Source: Gigantopelta aegis (taxonomy: Eukaryota > Mollusca > Gastropoda > Neomphalida > Peltospiridae). From it: a DNA stretch of 64,000 nt. The stretch's first letter is position 1. Every line of letters begins with the position of its first letter. The DNA is taken from assembly GCF_016097555.1 (NCBI RefSeq), contig NC_054704.1, positions 72,655,827-72,719,826 of the forward strand. The letters are read 5' to 3'. Position numbers and translations under genes: made by a program. A model generated the notes under the pieces. The model had not been told where the DNA came from. It worked only from the letters and a program-made list of their open reading frames with translations, and ran no database searches. Shown one piece after another: positions 11,662-22,870 of the stretch.

Positions 11662-12210
11662 GTTAAAGATGGGATATAGCCAAGTGGTAAAGCCGTTTTA
11701 GGATCAATCCCAATCAGTGGATCCATTAGGCTATTTCTTGTTCCAGCCAGTGCACCACAACTGGTATATCAAAGGCATATAAAAGATCTCTTGCTACTAA
11801 TGAAAAAATGTAGCGGGTTTATTATCTAAGACTATATGTCAAAATTACCACCGGCCTCGGTGGCGCAGTGGTTAAGCCATCGGACTACAGGCTGGTAGGT
11901 ACAGGGTTCGCAGCCCGGTACCGGCTCCAAGCCAGAGCGAGTTCTTAAGGGCTCAATGGGTAGGTGTAAGGCCACTACACCCTCTTCTCTCTCATTAGCC
12001 ACTAACAAACTAACAACTAACCCACTGTCCTGGACAGGCAGCCCAGATAGCTGAGGTGCATGCCCAGGACAGCGTGCTTGAACCTTAATTGGATATAAGC
12101 ACGAAAATAAGTTGAAATCAATCAATCAATCAAAATGACCAAATGTTTGACATCCAATAGACAATATGATTAATAAATCAATTTGCTTTATAGTGGTTTT
12201 GTTAAACGAA
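11662..12210 (+). mobile_element. SINE A head / A tail, split by a family C SINE
   Basis: The left part (11662-11850) holds head and central domain; the right part (12131-12210) holds the A tail. The string tcaaaattacc / tcaaaatgacc flanks the insert as a target duplication with one mismatch. Confidence 0.85.
11851..12128 (+). mobile_element. SINE family C, inserted in a type A SINE
   Basis: Head accggcctcggtggcgcagt, gttcgcagcccggtacc, body tcctggacaggcagcccag, tail cttaattggatataagcacg, then (aatc)n. Confidence 0.9.
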
Positions 12211-13137
12211 ACCAAACTTTTACTGTAACTTTCTATATTAATTATTGCAATTTTTCATGATAATTTTTCATGATACATGTAGTAAGCTATGTCACATTGT
12301 GCAACAGGCTAGTAATCATAGAAAAACATTATGGTTGCGATAGTAGGTATTTTATGATGGTGGTGATGCCTGTATTCGACAGCTATTTAATACAGTTTCA
12401 CTTGTAACGTATTGGCAAAATAGAAAGGGGCCTTCATAAGCTATGTCAAACTAATATACGTGAGCGAATATGTGGTAATTTATGTAGATCATAAATTGTT
12501 GCTGAATTTTAAAATGGTTTTGAGGTGATGGAAAACCCCCCAGTAAAGAATAAAGGCATTTTAAGAATGTTTTAGTTCCTAAGAGCCATATCTTACACTA
12601 AAACAGCTTACAACAAAACAGTTTTTGTTGTTTCCTGGGGTAAAAAACAAAGAGCAGGTGTAAGGTTTTCTTACTTATGCAACGAAATGTGAAACATTTT
12701 CCTTTTAAAACCAGTACATTAATATAGTCTGCCTATGCAGCACTTCTTTTGTTCTGTATCAGCGACAAAATAAAAAATGTCCTAAAGTGATGCACATTGT
12801 GTTATCATATTGCATTTTCCTTTGTTATACATTTTGAATGAAATAACATTCTAAATGGCATGGTTGTGTGTGTATTAGGCACAAAATATTCCGATGATAT
12901 GTCATGTTATTACAGCCGATATACTGAACCCCAGTTATTATTTTTTTCATTATTATTTCTTTTTAATATTTCTTATCCCCAGAAACATAGGTGATGTCAG
13001 GGAGAGATACCAATTATTTAACATTATTCAACATTAGAGATAGGTGTAGGGTTAAAATGATAAGATGTAGGAATTTTAATCTAAAATTTTAGGAACTTTC
13101 ATTAAAATGTAACAATTTAAATAACACCATTTTCCAA
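12211..13137. other. Unique AT-rich spacer
   Basis: No gene, SINE or inverted repeat recognised. Confidence 0.5.
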
Positions 13138-13156
13138 CCCCATTCTCACCTATTCC

Positions 13157-13203
13157 CCCCCCCCCCCACCACCACCACCACCACCACCACCACCACCACC
13201 ACC
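13157..13203. repeat. poly-C and (CAC)n microsatellite
   Basis: A C run is followed by about twelve CAC triplets. Confidence 0.95.
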
Positions 13204-13758
13204 TTTTAAATGTTCCTGTCTCCCTATAACATGACTTGTATACACTGCGGTTGCCCCTTCCCAGTGTGGATGTCTCCCCCCCTCCCCCCCTTCAACCTCA
13301 CCTCCAATGTAAAATTCTGGCTTCACCAATGGCTACTCGCTTCCTGCTACTGCATGCTAGGCCAAAAGCTAACATATTTTACTACAGCCATTTTGTTTGG
13401 TAATGGTGTCTTATCGAGAAGGTTTGACTGTATGTATCTTTTTCCTATCCGGTTCTATATGGTTTTCAAGATTCTCTTCCTAGTTTTATAATTGCCTCTT
13501 TGTCAAATTGATCTGTCTTCCTGGTATAGTTTAAAAATAGAACCAAACAGTAAAATCACACATTCTTGTTCTCCCGATACTTCAGTGCAAGAAGTGGTAT
13601 AATAAATAAAATAAATAGATTTATGAATAGATTGTTCAGATGTGAATTATTGTGGGGGATTTGGCATTTAAAAAACAAAATATATATATATATAAGGATA
13701 ATTAATTCTTTAAAAAAATTTTTAAAATACATATATACTGTACACTTGTTTTCTTTTG

Positions 13759-13796
<38 letters not shown>

Positions 13797-13824
13797 TATA
13801 TACACATGTATATATCTATATATA
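13204..13824. other. Unique spacer ending in TA microsatellites
   Basis: No gene recognised. TA-rich tracts lie at 13680-13694 and 13762-13824. A 93-codon frame at 13210-13491 has no recognisable feature. Confidence 0.5.
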
Positions 13825-13945
13825 TATAAGAATTGTTTCTCATTTTTTAGGAATTTATCGATGTATAAAAGCGAAGCGATTTTATACTACATTTGTGACT
13901 TTTATACATCGATAAATTCCTAAAAAATGAGAAACAATTCTTATA
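13825..13945. repeat. Perfect 47-bp palindrome with 27-nt loop
   Basis: The left arm 13825-13871 (core gaattgtttctcatttttta) is exactly reverse-complementary to the right arm 13899-13945. The loop begins cgaagcgattttatac. A transcript would fold into a perfect 47-bp hairpin. The lack of any mismatch indicates recent formation or constraint. Confidence 0.9.
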
Positions 13946-14509
13946 ATTACAAACAGTACAAGAAGTGTACCTTAAAACACTAAAAAATTATTTCTTTCGT
14001 TCTTACTGTCAGCCATGTTGTGTAAATAAGCGTAGGAATACATGTATACATACTATTGGATGTTTTGGGGTTTTTTTTAACAGAATAAAAACAAATAAAA
14101 AATATATTGTAATTTTTTTTAATTTATAACATGAATATCTCATCCAGTTTCCCTTATTTTTTTAATCGAGAAAACAGGTTACTTCCTTGTTCTATTTTTA
14201 AAACAATCACCGAACTGGGTCATTGGGCTTCTCGCCCATCCAGCTAAAAATAGATCCAATCGATCTTGGTCTTCTGTGATGACGTATTTTTATGAGGTTT
14301 ATGGAAGGATAACGCTTGGGTTTTTTTAGTGACGTCAGCCAATCAGAATACAGTAAATCGTATAAATTCATAAAGTTTGTAATTAATATATATATGTATA
14401 TATATTGCTTCTCTCTCGCATAATTTTATTTTCACAAAGTAGACTGAATTTGATATAAAAAAAAAAAGAGAGAGAGAGAGAAAAAACAACACCTTCATGC
14501 TTTGCAGCA
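13946..14509. other. AT-rich spacer
   Basis: No gene. Contains poly-T runs and a (GA)n tract at 14467-14481. Confidence 0.5.
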
Positions 14510-15216
14510 GGCTGGATTTAACCCAGTGGTAAAGCAAATCACCTGATGTGTAGTTGGTCTAGGGTTGATCCCTGTCAGTGGGCCCATTGGGATATTCCTT
14601 GTTTTCAGCCAGTGCACTGGTATATCAAAGGGTCATGTTACATGTACCGGTATGTACAATCCTGTCTGTCGGATGGTACATATAAAAAAGAAAGAAAGAA
14701 ATGTTTTATTTAACGATGCACTCAACACATTTTATTTACAGTTATATGGCGTCAGACATATGGCTAAGGATCACACAGATTTTGAGAGGAAACCCGCTGT
14801 CGCCACTACATGGGCTACTCTTTCCGATTAGTAGCAAGGGATCTTTTATTTGCGCTTCCCACAGGCAGGATAGCACAAACCATGGCCTTTGTTGAACCAG
14901 TTATGGATCACTGGTCGGTGCAAGTGGTTTACACCTACCCATTGAGCCTTACTCAGGGTTTGGAGTCGGTATCTAGATTAAAAATCCCATGCCTCGACTG
15001 GGATCCGAACCCAGTACCTTCCAGCCTGTAGACCGATGACCTAACCACGACGCCACTGAGGCCGGTTTGGTACATATAAAAGATCCCATGCTACTAATAA
15101 AAAAACTGTCGCAGGTTTTCTCTCTAAGACTATTTTAGAATTACCATATGTTTGACATCCAATAGCTGATCATGAATAAATCAATGTGCTCTACTGTTGC
15201 CGTTAAACAAAACAAA
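14510..15216 (+). mobile_element. SINE A head / A tail, split by a type B SINE
   Basis: The left part (14510-14687) ends with tggtacatataaaa. The same 14 bp restart the element at 15068-15081, an exact target duplication. The tail is ctctactgttgccgttaaac. Confidence 0.9.
14688..15067 (-). mobile_element. SINE type B, inserted in a type A SINE
   Basis: On the plus strand it starts (aaag)n aatgttttatttaacgatgc and ends acgacgccactgaggccgg. Full length and little diverged, flanked by a perfect 14-bp duplication. Confidence 0.92.
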
Positions 15217-15494
15217 CGTTTAAGTTTTTTTCAAGCTTTGCATTAAAAGATCTGTTAGGTGTTGAGTTTTTTCACGATGAGATGAAGAGTACCTGAATAC
15301 AAGCTGTATATCCCTTGACTGAAGTGGGGTTACATATCACTTGAAGTGCTGTGTTGCCATGCATCATAGCCAGGATGGTATAGTCTTGCAGCAATGAGTA
15401 ATTTTAAATAGTGTGAGTCAGGGGTTTTTTTGGTTTGAAATTTGATACACTGTCACTCCTAACAATGTGGTAGTGGTGTGTTGATGCATGACTG

Positions 15495-15598
15495 TTTCAT
15501 TTGATGACTACGAGTCAGAATTGCCAAATGTTTGACATCCAATAGTCAGTGATTAATTAATCAATGTGCTCTAGTGGTTGCTGAACAAAACAAACTTT
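15495..15598 (+). mobile_element. SINE A-tail fragment
   Basis: gatgactacgagtcagaatt followed by gtttgacatccaatagtcag and gtgctctagtggttgctg. The 5' part is missing. Confidence 0.7.
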
Positions 15599-16493
15599 TT
15601 AAAAAACTATTACATAATTATGCAGTTGTTTTTGAAATTTTGAACTCAATCTTGTCATAAATATAAAAGTTTTATATGGACATTTATCTGCTGCATATTT
15701 AGTCTTTAATTGGTGAGTAATTTAGGAGAAAAGTAACATGATGATTTGAGAAATTATATTATGTATACTTAAATTACAAATTATACTTTCGGTAGTTTAC
15801 TACATTGATTTTTATATCAGTATATTTTTTAGTTTATTTGAAAACTTTGAGATTTGCTATTCTGTTGTCATCAATTTTTTTATTTTTTTATATTTGATAT
15901 TGTTAATAATATTTTTAATACCTTTATCTATATTAATTATTTGGATAACCAAGATATTCGTCTTGCTTAATTGTATAAATTATACTGTGTGTGTGTGTGT
16001 GTGTGTGTCTGTCTGTGTGTGTATGTGTGTCTGTGTGTGTGTGTGTGTCTGTCTGTGTGGGTGTGTCTGTCTGTCTGTCTGTGGGTGGGTGTGTCTCTGT
16101 GGGTGGGTGTGTCTGTTGGTGGGTGTGTCTGTGTGTGTTCTTCTTTTTTCTTCTTTTTTCATATTTATATTCATGTTTTTCTGATGAGATGAAATGTAAA
16201 CTGTACCTAATACACACGTACACGTATTTTGCTTGTTCATAAAGCATTCTGGTACTTGACATTCCAGTTTCTAACAAACTGTTTTAGGCAATTGGCATAA
16301 AAGGGTCTTTTAAATTCTGAACTGTTAGCGTTTGACATTTATGTGCTTTAATAGGGCCATTTAAATACACACCTCTTTTGTGTGTGTCATCACATGTTTG
16401 TCTAGACTATAAACTCTTGAAAACAAGATCATGTGTGTGTTGTACATTGTAACTGACCCCAATTTAGAGTGAGTGTATATATGTATATACAGA

Positions 16494-16529
<36 letters not shown>

Positions 16530-16592
16530 TGTATGTATGTATGTATGTATATATATATATATAAATATATACACATGTATAAACAAAAGAAC

Positions 16593-16658
<66 letters not shown>

Positions 16659-16691
16659 CACACATGTATAAACAAAAGAACAGGAGAATGG
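15599..16691. repeat. AT-rich spacer with (GT)n, (GTCT)n, (GTAT)n and (TA)n microsatellites
   Basis: GT/GTCT-rich 15986-16138; GTAT repeat 16500-16550; TA run about 16594-16652. The many open frames here are microsatellite artefacts. No gene. Confidence 0.85.
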
Positions 16692-16945
16692 GTACTGGCT
16701 TGGTGGAGTAGTGGTTAAGCCACTGGATTTAAGGCTTGTAGGTACTGGGTTCGAATTCCAGTACCGGCTCCCACCCAGAGCCTTAGTGGGTAGGTGTAAG
16801 GCCACTACACTAACTTCTCTTTCACCAACCACTCACCACAAACTAACCACTAACCAACTGTCCTGAACAGACAGTTCAGATAGCTGAGGTGTGTGTCCAG
16901 GACAGCATGCTTGAACCTTAATTGGATATAAGTATCTAAAAACAA
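16692..16945 (+). mobile_element. SINE family C with an intact pol III promoter
   Basis: The A-box-like tggagtagtgg (16704-16714) and a perfect B box ggttcgaattcc (16748-16759) have tRNA-gene spacing. The body gtcctgaacagacagttcag and tail cttaattggatataagtat follow. Confidence 0.88.
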
Positions 16946-17109
16946 ACAAATGGGCTCAGTCTTTAATGGTATTTCTTGTGTTGTGAAACTAAAATATAAT
17001 GTTAACAGTTTACGCAGAAAACTAAGAAACTTGTACATGTAGGTTGTGCATTCATCAATTTTCACATGTAACATACATGTATATATTAATGACGTTACTT
17101 CAATAACAT

Positions 17110-17337
17110 CATTCCAGCCAGTGCACCACAACTCGTATTTCAAAGGCCATGGTATGTACTACCCTGTCTGTGGGATGGTGCATATAAAAGATCCCTTGCT
17201 TCTAATGTAGCCCATGAAGTGGCGACAGCGGGTTTCATCCCTCAATATCTGTGTGGTCCTTAACCTTATGTCCGATGCCATATAACCGTAAATAAAATGT
17301 GTTGAGTGCGTCGTTAAATAAAACATTTCCTTCCTTC
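17110..17337 (+). mobile_element. SINE, A-type centre / B tail, 5'-truncated
   Basis: Starts at the head-centre junction (cattccagccagtgcaccac) and ends gtgttgagtgcgtcgttaaa, then (cttc)n. Confidence 0.8.
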
Positions 17338-18596
17338 CTTACTTCAATAACAGTATCTTTACCTAGATCAGTATTAATGAAAAGGTGATATCACTTTAGT
17401 TTTTCTGGTGCCATAAAATGTACAGATAAGTGTTTCAATGTTGATTAGTGTCACAACTTTGATTGAACATGTTTGCCAGTGAATGGATTTAGTATAATAA
17501 TTAAAATAAATAAATAAATGTTTATGTGATACTAAATATAAAAAGTACCAAATGAAAACAACAAGGGGACATAACCAAATGATGAAATACTATTATTACT
17601 AATACAATGTCATAATAAGATGTCAGTTTACTTGCGCAATACAATTCTAAAAAGATATTCATCTTAAATTAATATGATTAGTATAATTGGTTAGAGATTG
17701 GCAACTAACATATGTACATTTGTACATACATTTAATACATTTAAAACACAAATTCTGCTGAATTGAACATTTTGCCTACTATATAGTTATTATTCAGTGT
17801 CACTCATAATTTAATCCATAGATTTACATTTCAATGCATGTTTAAAAAAAAAGAATTATATTTTTTAATTAATAAAACAAAAATGTATAAAATTCATGAT
17901 TCATTGAGTTCTTAAAAAAATATCAAAAACTTGTAACAAAATTAAATTAAAACCTAGCATTTGATTTGGCCATGTTCTAGTCTGAGGATAAGAGTTCAGT
18001 TTATATTCAGTGAAAATCATCAAAACAGGACCCTCTGTAAATCGGAATTCCCTCAAAACTGGATGTTTTTCATGGTCCTTTAAAACAAAGAATAATCAGT
18101 ACAGAATGGAACCTCTATATACCGAGTATCCCTTTAAAACAAAGAATAATCCATACAGAATGGAACCTCTATATACCGAGTATCCCTTAAACCCATGTTT
18201 GTTCACTTAGAGGGGTTTTCACTGTACAAGCACTGTATGGTAGTTTTTTCAATGCACAAAGTTTACATTTTTAAAGGTCTAGGTTATATTTGTTAAACAG
18301 TTTTATGAGTTGAAAGTCTTCCAGCAGTAAACATGTAGGGCCAAATTTACGAAGCCTTTTTTTCTTTTTAAATGCAGGTGTTTAATCATTGTAAATACAT
18401 GTAGTTACACGCATGTAAGACAAACAGGCTTTGTAAATTCAGCACATATTGTCTTGGGGAAGGACAGTCCACCTACAGGGAAAGCACATGCCAATGATTC
18501 ATGGTGGCAGTTGCAGCCTTGTCACAATGTCTCTTTAACTTTGCCTTGTGTAGAGATAATGATATTAATTGTGATATGATTCCTGATTCAGTTTGA
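17338..18596. other. AT-rich sequence upstream of mannosyltransferase copy 1
   Basis: No gene. It probably contains the 5' intron of copy 1. A 54-bp direct duplication (core taaaacaaagaataatc, starts 18081 and 18135) lies in a dispersed repeat whose end (ggttttcactgtac) resembles the 300-380 repeat. Confidence 0.55.
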
Positions 18597-18689
18597 ATAT
18601 TCTTCTTTTATTTTTAATTGCATATTCTTCTTTTATTTTTCATTGCATATTCTTCTTTTCTAGGTGAGTGAACCAACATTTACCACGAC
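18597..18689 (+). promoter_or_regulatory. Intron 3' end, splice acceptor and short leader of mannosyltransferase copy 1
   Basis: A 25-bp pyrimidine-rich unit (core attcttctttt) occurs three times, at 18597, 18622 and 18647. The third unit ends in the acceptor tttctAG (18662-18663). The exon then begins GTGAGTGAACCA and reaches the ATG after 26 nt. The same acceptor-plus-GTGAG arrangement precedes copy 2, which supports its reality. No 5' exon or promoter could be recognised upstream. Confidence 0.6.
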
Positions 18690-20054
18690 ATGAGTCTTCA
18701 TCGATATACCCAGCACATTTTGTGTGTGTGTCTCCTGTTTCTCATCATCTACGGCTACTACATCCTGCTAGTGGGTGATGGAAATGTGTTTGATCCCTAC
18801 GTCAGATACGGCCGGATTTTGACATGGGCCATGTACATACCGAGGATCTGCACATACTTCGTTGTTACATTTGCATTCGGCAACCTTCTCGGGATCGTCT
18901 GTTTCAACACATTCCCGGAAAGTCCTCGTCTGAAACAGTCTCCACTTCTGATTCCGTTCGTCTGCTTCCGCGTGGTGACCCGAGGCCTGTTCCCAGAGCT
19001 CGTCAAGGACAACATCGACCGGAATATCGGGCTCTGCGAGACGGTGGGCCTCCAGAACTTCATGTTCGAGGTTGTCACCGACATGCCCATCAATCTGGCA
19101 AAGAACCGATGTGTTCGCGAGATCGTCGTCCCACACAACTACAGCACCAGTCAGGGCTCTTTGTACAAAGCCCGAGCACTCCAGTACTGTTTGGAACCAG
19201 AGATCAACTGTCTCAGCGACAATGATTGGATTGTGCATCTGGACGAGGAGACGGTTCTGACGGAAGACTCCATCATAGGAATCGTCAACTTCATCGCAGA
19301 GGGGAAGCACCACTTCGGTCAGGGTTCCATCGTATACACCAAGGACAAGATCGTCAACTGGATCACCACTCTCATCGACAGCGTCCGTGTCGGGGTTGAT
19401 TACGGAGTTCTGAGGTTCTGTCTGAAGGCACTCAACAGACCTTTCTTCAGCTGGAAAGGTTCGTTCATTGTCGCCAATGCTGCTGCCGAGATGGATGTCT
19501 CGTTTGACCACGGACCAGAGTCGTCGGTGGCAGAAGATTCCTTCTTCGCAATGATGGCAACCACAAAGGGATACACTTTTGGATTCGTGGACGGAGAGAT
19601 GTGGGAACGCAGCACATTTACGATGATGGACTTCCTCCGACAAAGGCGGCGTTGGCTCTTGGGTATTATTATGGCGGCTCTCAGCTCAAAAATTCCCATC
19701 CGGCACAAAGTGGGACTAATACTGATGAGCATTTCCGGTTTAACGTTGCCCATTATGACTTTTGGTTTATTTCTGGGTTTCATTTATCCATTACCATCGT
19801 GGGGTGGAATTCATCCACTTATTTGCTCACCATTGGGTACGTTGTTGTTCCTGTATATTTTCGGTACTATAAAATCATTTAGTTTAAAAAGAATAGGATA
19901 TCTTAAATTTGCCTTAATTATAATTTCCACCATTGGTTGTGCTGTACTTGCTATAATTTTAGAGAGCATCGCAGCTTTTTGGGCGTGGTTTTCACATGGA
20001 CAAATTGCATTTCATATAGTTAAAAAAGACACTCCACGCAAAACTATAGTTTAG
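18690..20054 (+). CDS. egh: Egghead/BRE-3 family beta-1,4-mannosyltransferase, copy 1
   Basis: 454-codon open frame (ATG to TAG), close to the usual length of Drosophila Egghead and worm BRE-3. The family (GT2) transfers mannose from GDP-Man to glucosylceramide in the Golgi/ER membrane, making Man-beta1,4-Glc-Cer, the core of arthro- and mollu-series glycolipids. Seen in the sequence: hydrophobic N-terminal segments (about residues 10-28 and 45-72); cytosolic catalytic region with HLDEET at 183-188 (acidic metal/nucleotide-sugar site), AEDS at 281-284 and the GT2 signature QRRRW at 318-322; then several C-terminal membrane segments (about 341-367, 379-395, 404-432). The ATG is the first in frame after a splice acceptor at 18662-18663. 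Codons 1-325 are GC-rich at third positions and codons 326-454 are AT-rich. A second copy lies inverted at 42857-44221. The family call is from remembered motifs, not from a search. Confidence 0.93.
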   Translation: MSLHRYTQHILCVCLLFLIIYGYYILLVGDGNVFDPYVRYGRILTWAMYIPRICTYFVVTFAFGNLLGIVCFNTFPESPRLKQSPLLIPFVCFRVVTRGLFPELVKDNIDRNIGLCETVGLQNFMFEVVTDMPINLAKNRCVREIVVPHNYSTSQGSLYKARALQYCLEPEINCLSDNDWIVHLDEETVLTEDSIIGIVNFIAEGKHHFGQGSIVYTKDKIVNWITTLIDSVRVGVDYGVLRFCLKALNRPFFSWKGSFIVANAAAEMDVSFDHGPESSVAEDSFFAMMATTKGYTFGFVDGEMWERSTFTMMDFLRQRRRWLLGIIMAALSSKIPIRHKVGLILMSISGLTLPIMTFGLFLGFIYPLPSWGGIHPLICSPLGTLLFLYIFGTIKSFSLKRIGYLKFALIIISTIGCAVLAIILESIAAFWAWFSHGQIAFHIVKKDTPRKTIV

Positions 20055-20720
20055 TCCATATATTTGTGTTTCACAGTTACAAAGTGAAAAGGCAAGATAT
20101 ACCAGTACATTAGGTATTACATGTAGTTTTCTGGTGGCAGCGACAACTTTGCTAACTTTTGCATCTAGCTCAGTGTTAAAGTTTCGCGTTTAGCTCCATT
20201 TTCCACAAACTACAAGTTGTATATGAATGAAACTGAGTTTATAGTTGAAATTATAGATGTTCATCACAAAGCATGTGGATTTTTAAAAATTGAAATTAAA
20301 ATTTTAATTGAATTTTTTTACATTAATTTAAAAAAAATTAAAAAAATTATTATTATTATTTTTTTAATCATACCAGGTACTTTGAAATGAACATCTATGA
20401 ATACAACTGTAAGTGACATATATTAGGTTTATGGTAGGTGACATCTTTAATTCCACTGAATACTTGTTCCTTGATAAAACCATGACAAATATGACATAAA
20501 CAATCAAAATAAACATATATGTATTCACAAAGTTTGGCTTATAGTGTACTTAGTTTTTAAAACAAAAGTTCTGAGAAAAATGCAGTGATGATATAGAAAA
20601 AAACCCAGTATTTTTTAAATGTCTAAACGTACATGTACATGTATATGTACTTACATACTAATGGGTTTTTTCGTTTTATTATGATATGATATTCAATTGT
20701 AATATGTTTAAATCTTTGAC
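20055..20720. other. 3' flank of mannosyltransferase copy 1
   Basis: AT-rich, probably 3' UTR. A candidate poly(A) signal AATAAA lies near 20507. No other feature recognised. Confidence 0.45.
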
Positions 20721-20953
20721 TTTGTGATGTTTCTTGCTTAATCTGAACTAGCTATTTAAGTTTATATGATACAATTACATGTATTTATGTTATGAATATG
20801 CTATAGTGTGTATTGTATGTGGTAAATATATATTGTAAACATTGATTATAATTTATATGTTCATGAACAAGAAGTTAAGAAATTGTACAGTTTTTATCAT
20901 ATAAACTTAAATAGTTCATTACAAGTTCAAACTATGTCAGAAACATCACAAAA
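20721..20953. mobile_element. Imperfect foldback element
   Basis: tttgtgatgtttct and gctatttaagtttatatgat on the left are mirrored by atcataaacttaaatag-like and cagaaacatcacaaa on the right. About 50-bp imperfect arms, non-coding. Confidence 0.6.
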
Positions 20954-20983
20954 TTAAAAAAATAATATATATATAAATTAAAA

Positions 20984-21205
20984 AAAGAATATCAGTACGT
21001 GAATAACTGTTTTTTAATTTTATTTTTACATTTTATTTAAGCATATATATGTTTGTTGTTTTTTATTTACCATCACTGCTGTGTTCTTCATCAGTATGTG
21101 AATAACTATGTTTTTAAAATTTATTTTTAAATTTTATTTGAGAATATATTGATTTGTTTTGGTTTTTGGGTTTTTTATTCTATATCATCACGACTGTATT
21201 CTTAG
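20984..21205. repeat. Tandem duplication of about 105-110 bp
   Basis: atcagtacgtgaataactg and atcagtatgtgaataacta start two similar AT-rich units, each ending in a catcac-ctgtgttctt or catcacgactgtattctt string. Confidence 0.6.
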
Positions 21206-22633
21206 AATTTTTTTTTTTTAACTAAATCAGTTACTACAGATGCTTATTTTGATGTTTATTATGTCATGTTTGTCATGGTTTTATTTTGAAAAATTATATC
21301 GGTAAACTTACATTGATTTAATTTATTGCAAGCTTTAATGTCTAACCTGTGAGAATATTACATGTATTATCAGTGTGGGTTGGTTTTTTGGTTTTTTCTT
21401 CATTACAACTCTGTAAATTCCAGAGAAGGTTGTTTGAAAGAGTTTAGTATCCACATAGTTCAAGATATACAGGGAAATATAACCAGTATAACACACATGC
21501 ATCATAACAATTTCACATGGCCAATGAATGATGTCATTTTGGGAAGCGATGTCATAACACAATGTCATTTTCCCAGTCTTAGCTGTATGTGATCACTTAC
21601 CAAAATTACGTCATCTCCTTCTGGTTACATTTGAAACTCTTTGACTTTGTCCTTGTTAGCCTATTCATAAAAAATAATATTATGGATAATGAAATTATTA
21701 CACATGCATGTGAATCATACTGATAATATAAAACTTGTGTTGGGATTTATGTATTACTCTCGCTCTCGCTCGGGCAATACAAGAATCCTAACATGTTTCG
21801 TAAAATCGGTATGACACATAAGCTCGTATAATAATCTAAAAATGCCATCATTGTATTATTGTGAATCTGTGTGGTGGGAGTTATCTGGTCTCTTGTTAAA
21901 GTCATTATATTTATTATGTTTTGTGTGGGTTAGTCTGACAGGTGGAGCTGAGACTTGCCGTGTTGTCTTTTACAAATGCCGGTCCTATTTAATATACATC
22001 TGCCAGTATATATTTACATGACTTTTTTAACAAAACTATTCTGTGCACATTTTAAATTACGCAGCTCTTTGTTCTGTTTTTTTTGTGTACATTTGTACGT
22101 TGTTACAGATAACAAAATTATTGTCTAATGCAATTAGTAGTGCTTGATTTTCTGGTGTAGATGAACCTTTTGAAAGTTAAGTTATCGAAGGTACGTGAAT
22201 ATTGTCAAGCCTGATAAATAACCACTTTATTGTAATTGGCATTCGAAGTCAATGGCATTCAAAGTCATCTCTTATATTTCATTGATTTTTGTGCATGCAT
22301 CTATTTTGTTTAAACATGCAGCCATCTTGGGTAGGCAGCTTGACTGTTTTTGGGCCGTCTTTCCAAAAAAGGGTTATACCCCCTTGGTGACAGCCGATAT
22401 ACAGGGATTGAAACCCAACACCTACCAGATCATAAATCTCTTTACCACTATCAGAAATGAACATTTTCCGAAATTCAGGATTTTAATTGTCTTTACAGTG
22501 TTTTCTGGATTTTTTACTCTTTGTTCAAAAGTATGCATATTCTCCGTCCTTTTGTTTACACAATTAGTTAGAATATATAACATATAAGTAGAATTTGAAT
22601 TATAATAATCATGCACCTATTCTTGTGTTAAAA
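21206..22633. other. AT-rich spacer
   Basis: No gene recognised. The segment near 21760 (ctcgctctcgctcgggcaat) resembles one half of the CGAG-type foldbacks found elsewhere in the window. Confidence 0.45.
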
Positions 22634-22638
22634 ATTCT

Positions 22639-22865
22639 CAGGGTTTCTGCTAGAGGGTAAAAAAAATTGCCGATTTTTTTTTTTTAAAGTGAACCTTTTG
22701 ACAAAATTAATGACTCTTTATCATTACTGTATGATTTTCTTAATCCTAATCCTAAACTTACCCCATTTTCATTCTGGGGTGACCCCCTATATACCCCCTG
22801 TTGACTGTGGTTGTATTCAATTCCATAGCGCTATATCCAAAAATTTCTTTCAGGCAGAAACACTG
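22639..22865. mobile_element. Short CAGGG-ended hAT-like element with ATTCT target duplication
   Basis: The left end cagggtttctgctagag and right end ttcaggcagaaacactg are inverted. ATTCT lies at 22634-22638 and again at 22866-22870. 227 bp, non-coding. Confidence 0.65.
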
Positions 22866-22870
22866 ATTCT

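Noticed and set aside
14565..15031. Open frames recurring in many places (for example MFYLTTHSTHFIYGYMASD type and its frame mates)
   Set aside because: They are translations of SINE tails and central domains, seen wherever a B-tail SINE occurs.
16361..16832. Tyrosine/isoleucine/threonine-rich frames
   Set aside because: Translation of TA and GTAT microsatellites.
18768..19643. 291-codon open frame antisense to mannosyltransferase copy 1, with the same length antisense in copy 2
   Set aside because: It follows from GC-rich third positions in the real frame and disappears in the AT-rich last third. The protein has no recognisable domain.
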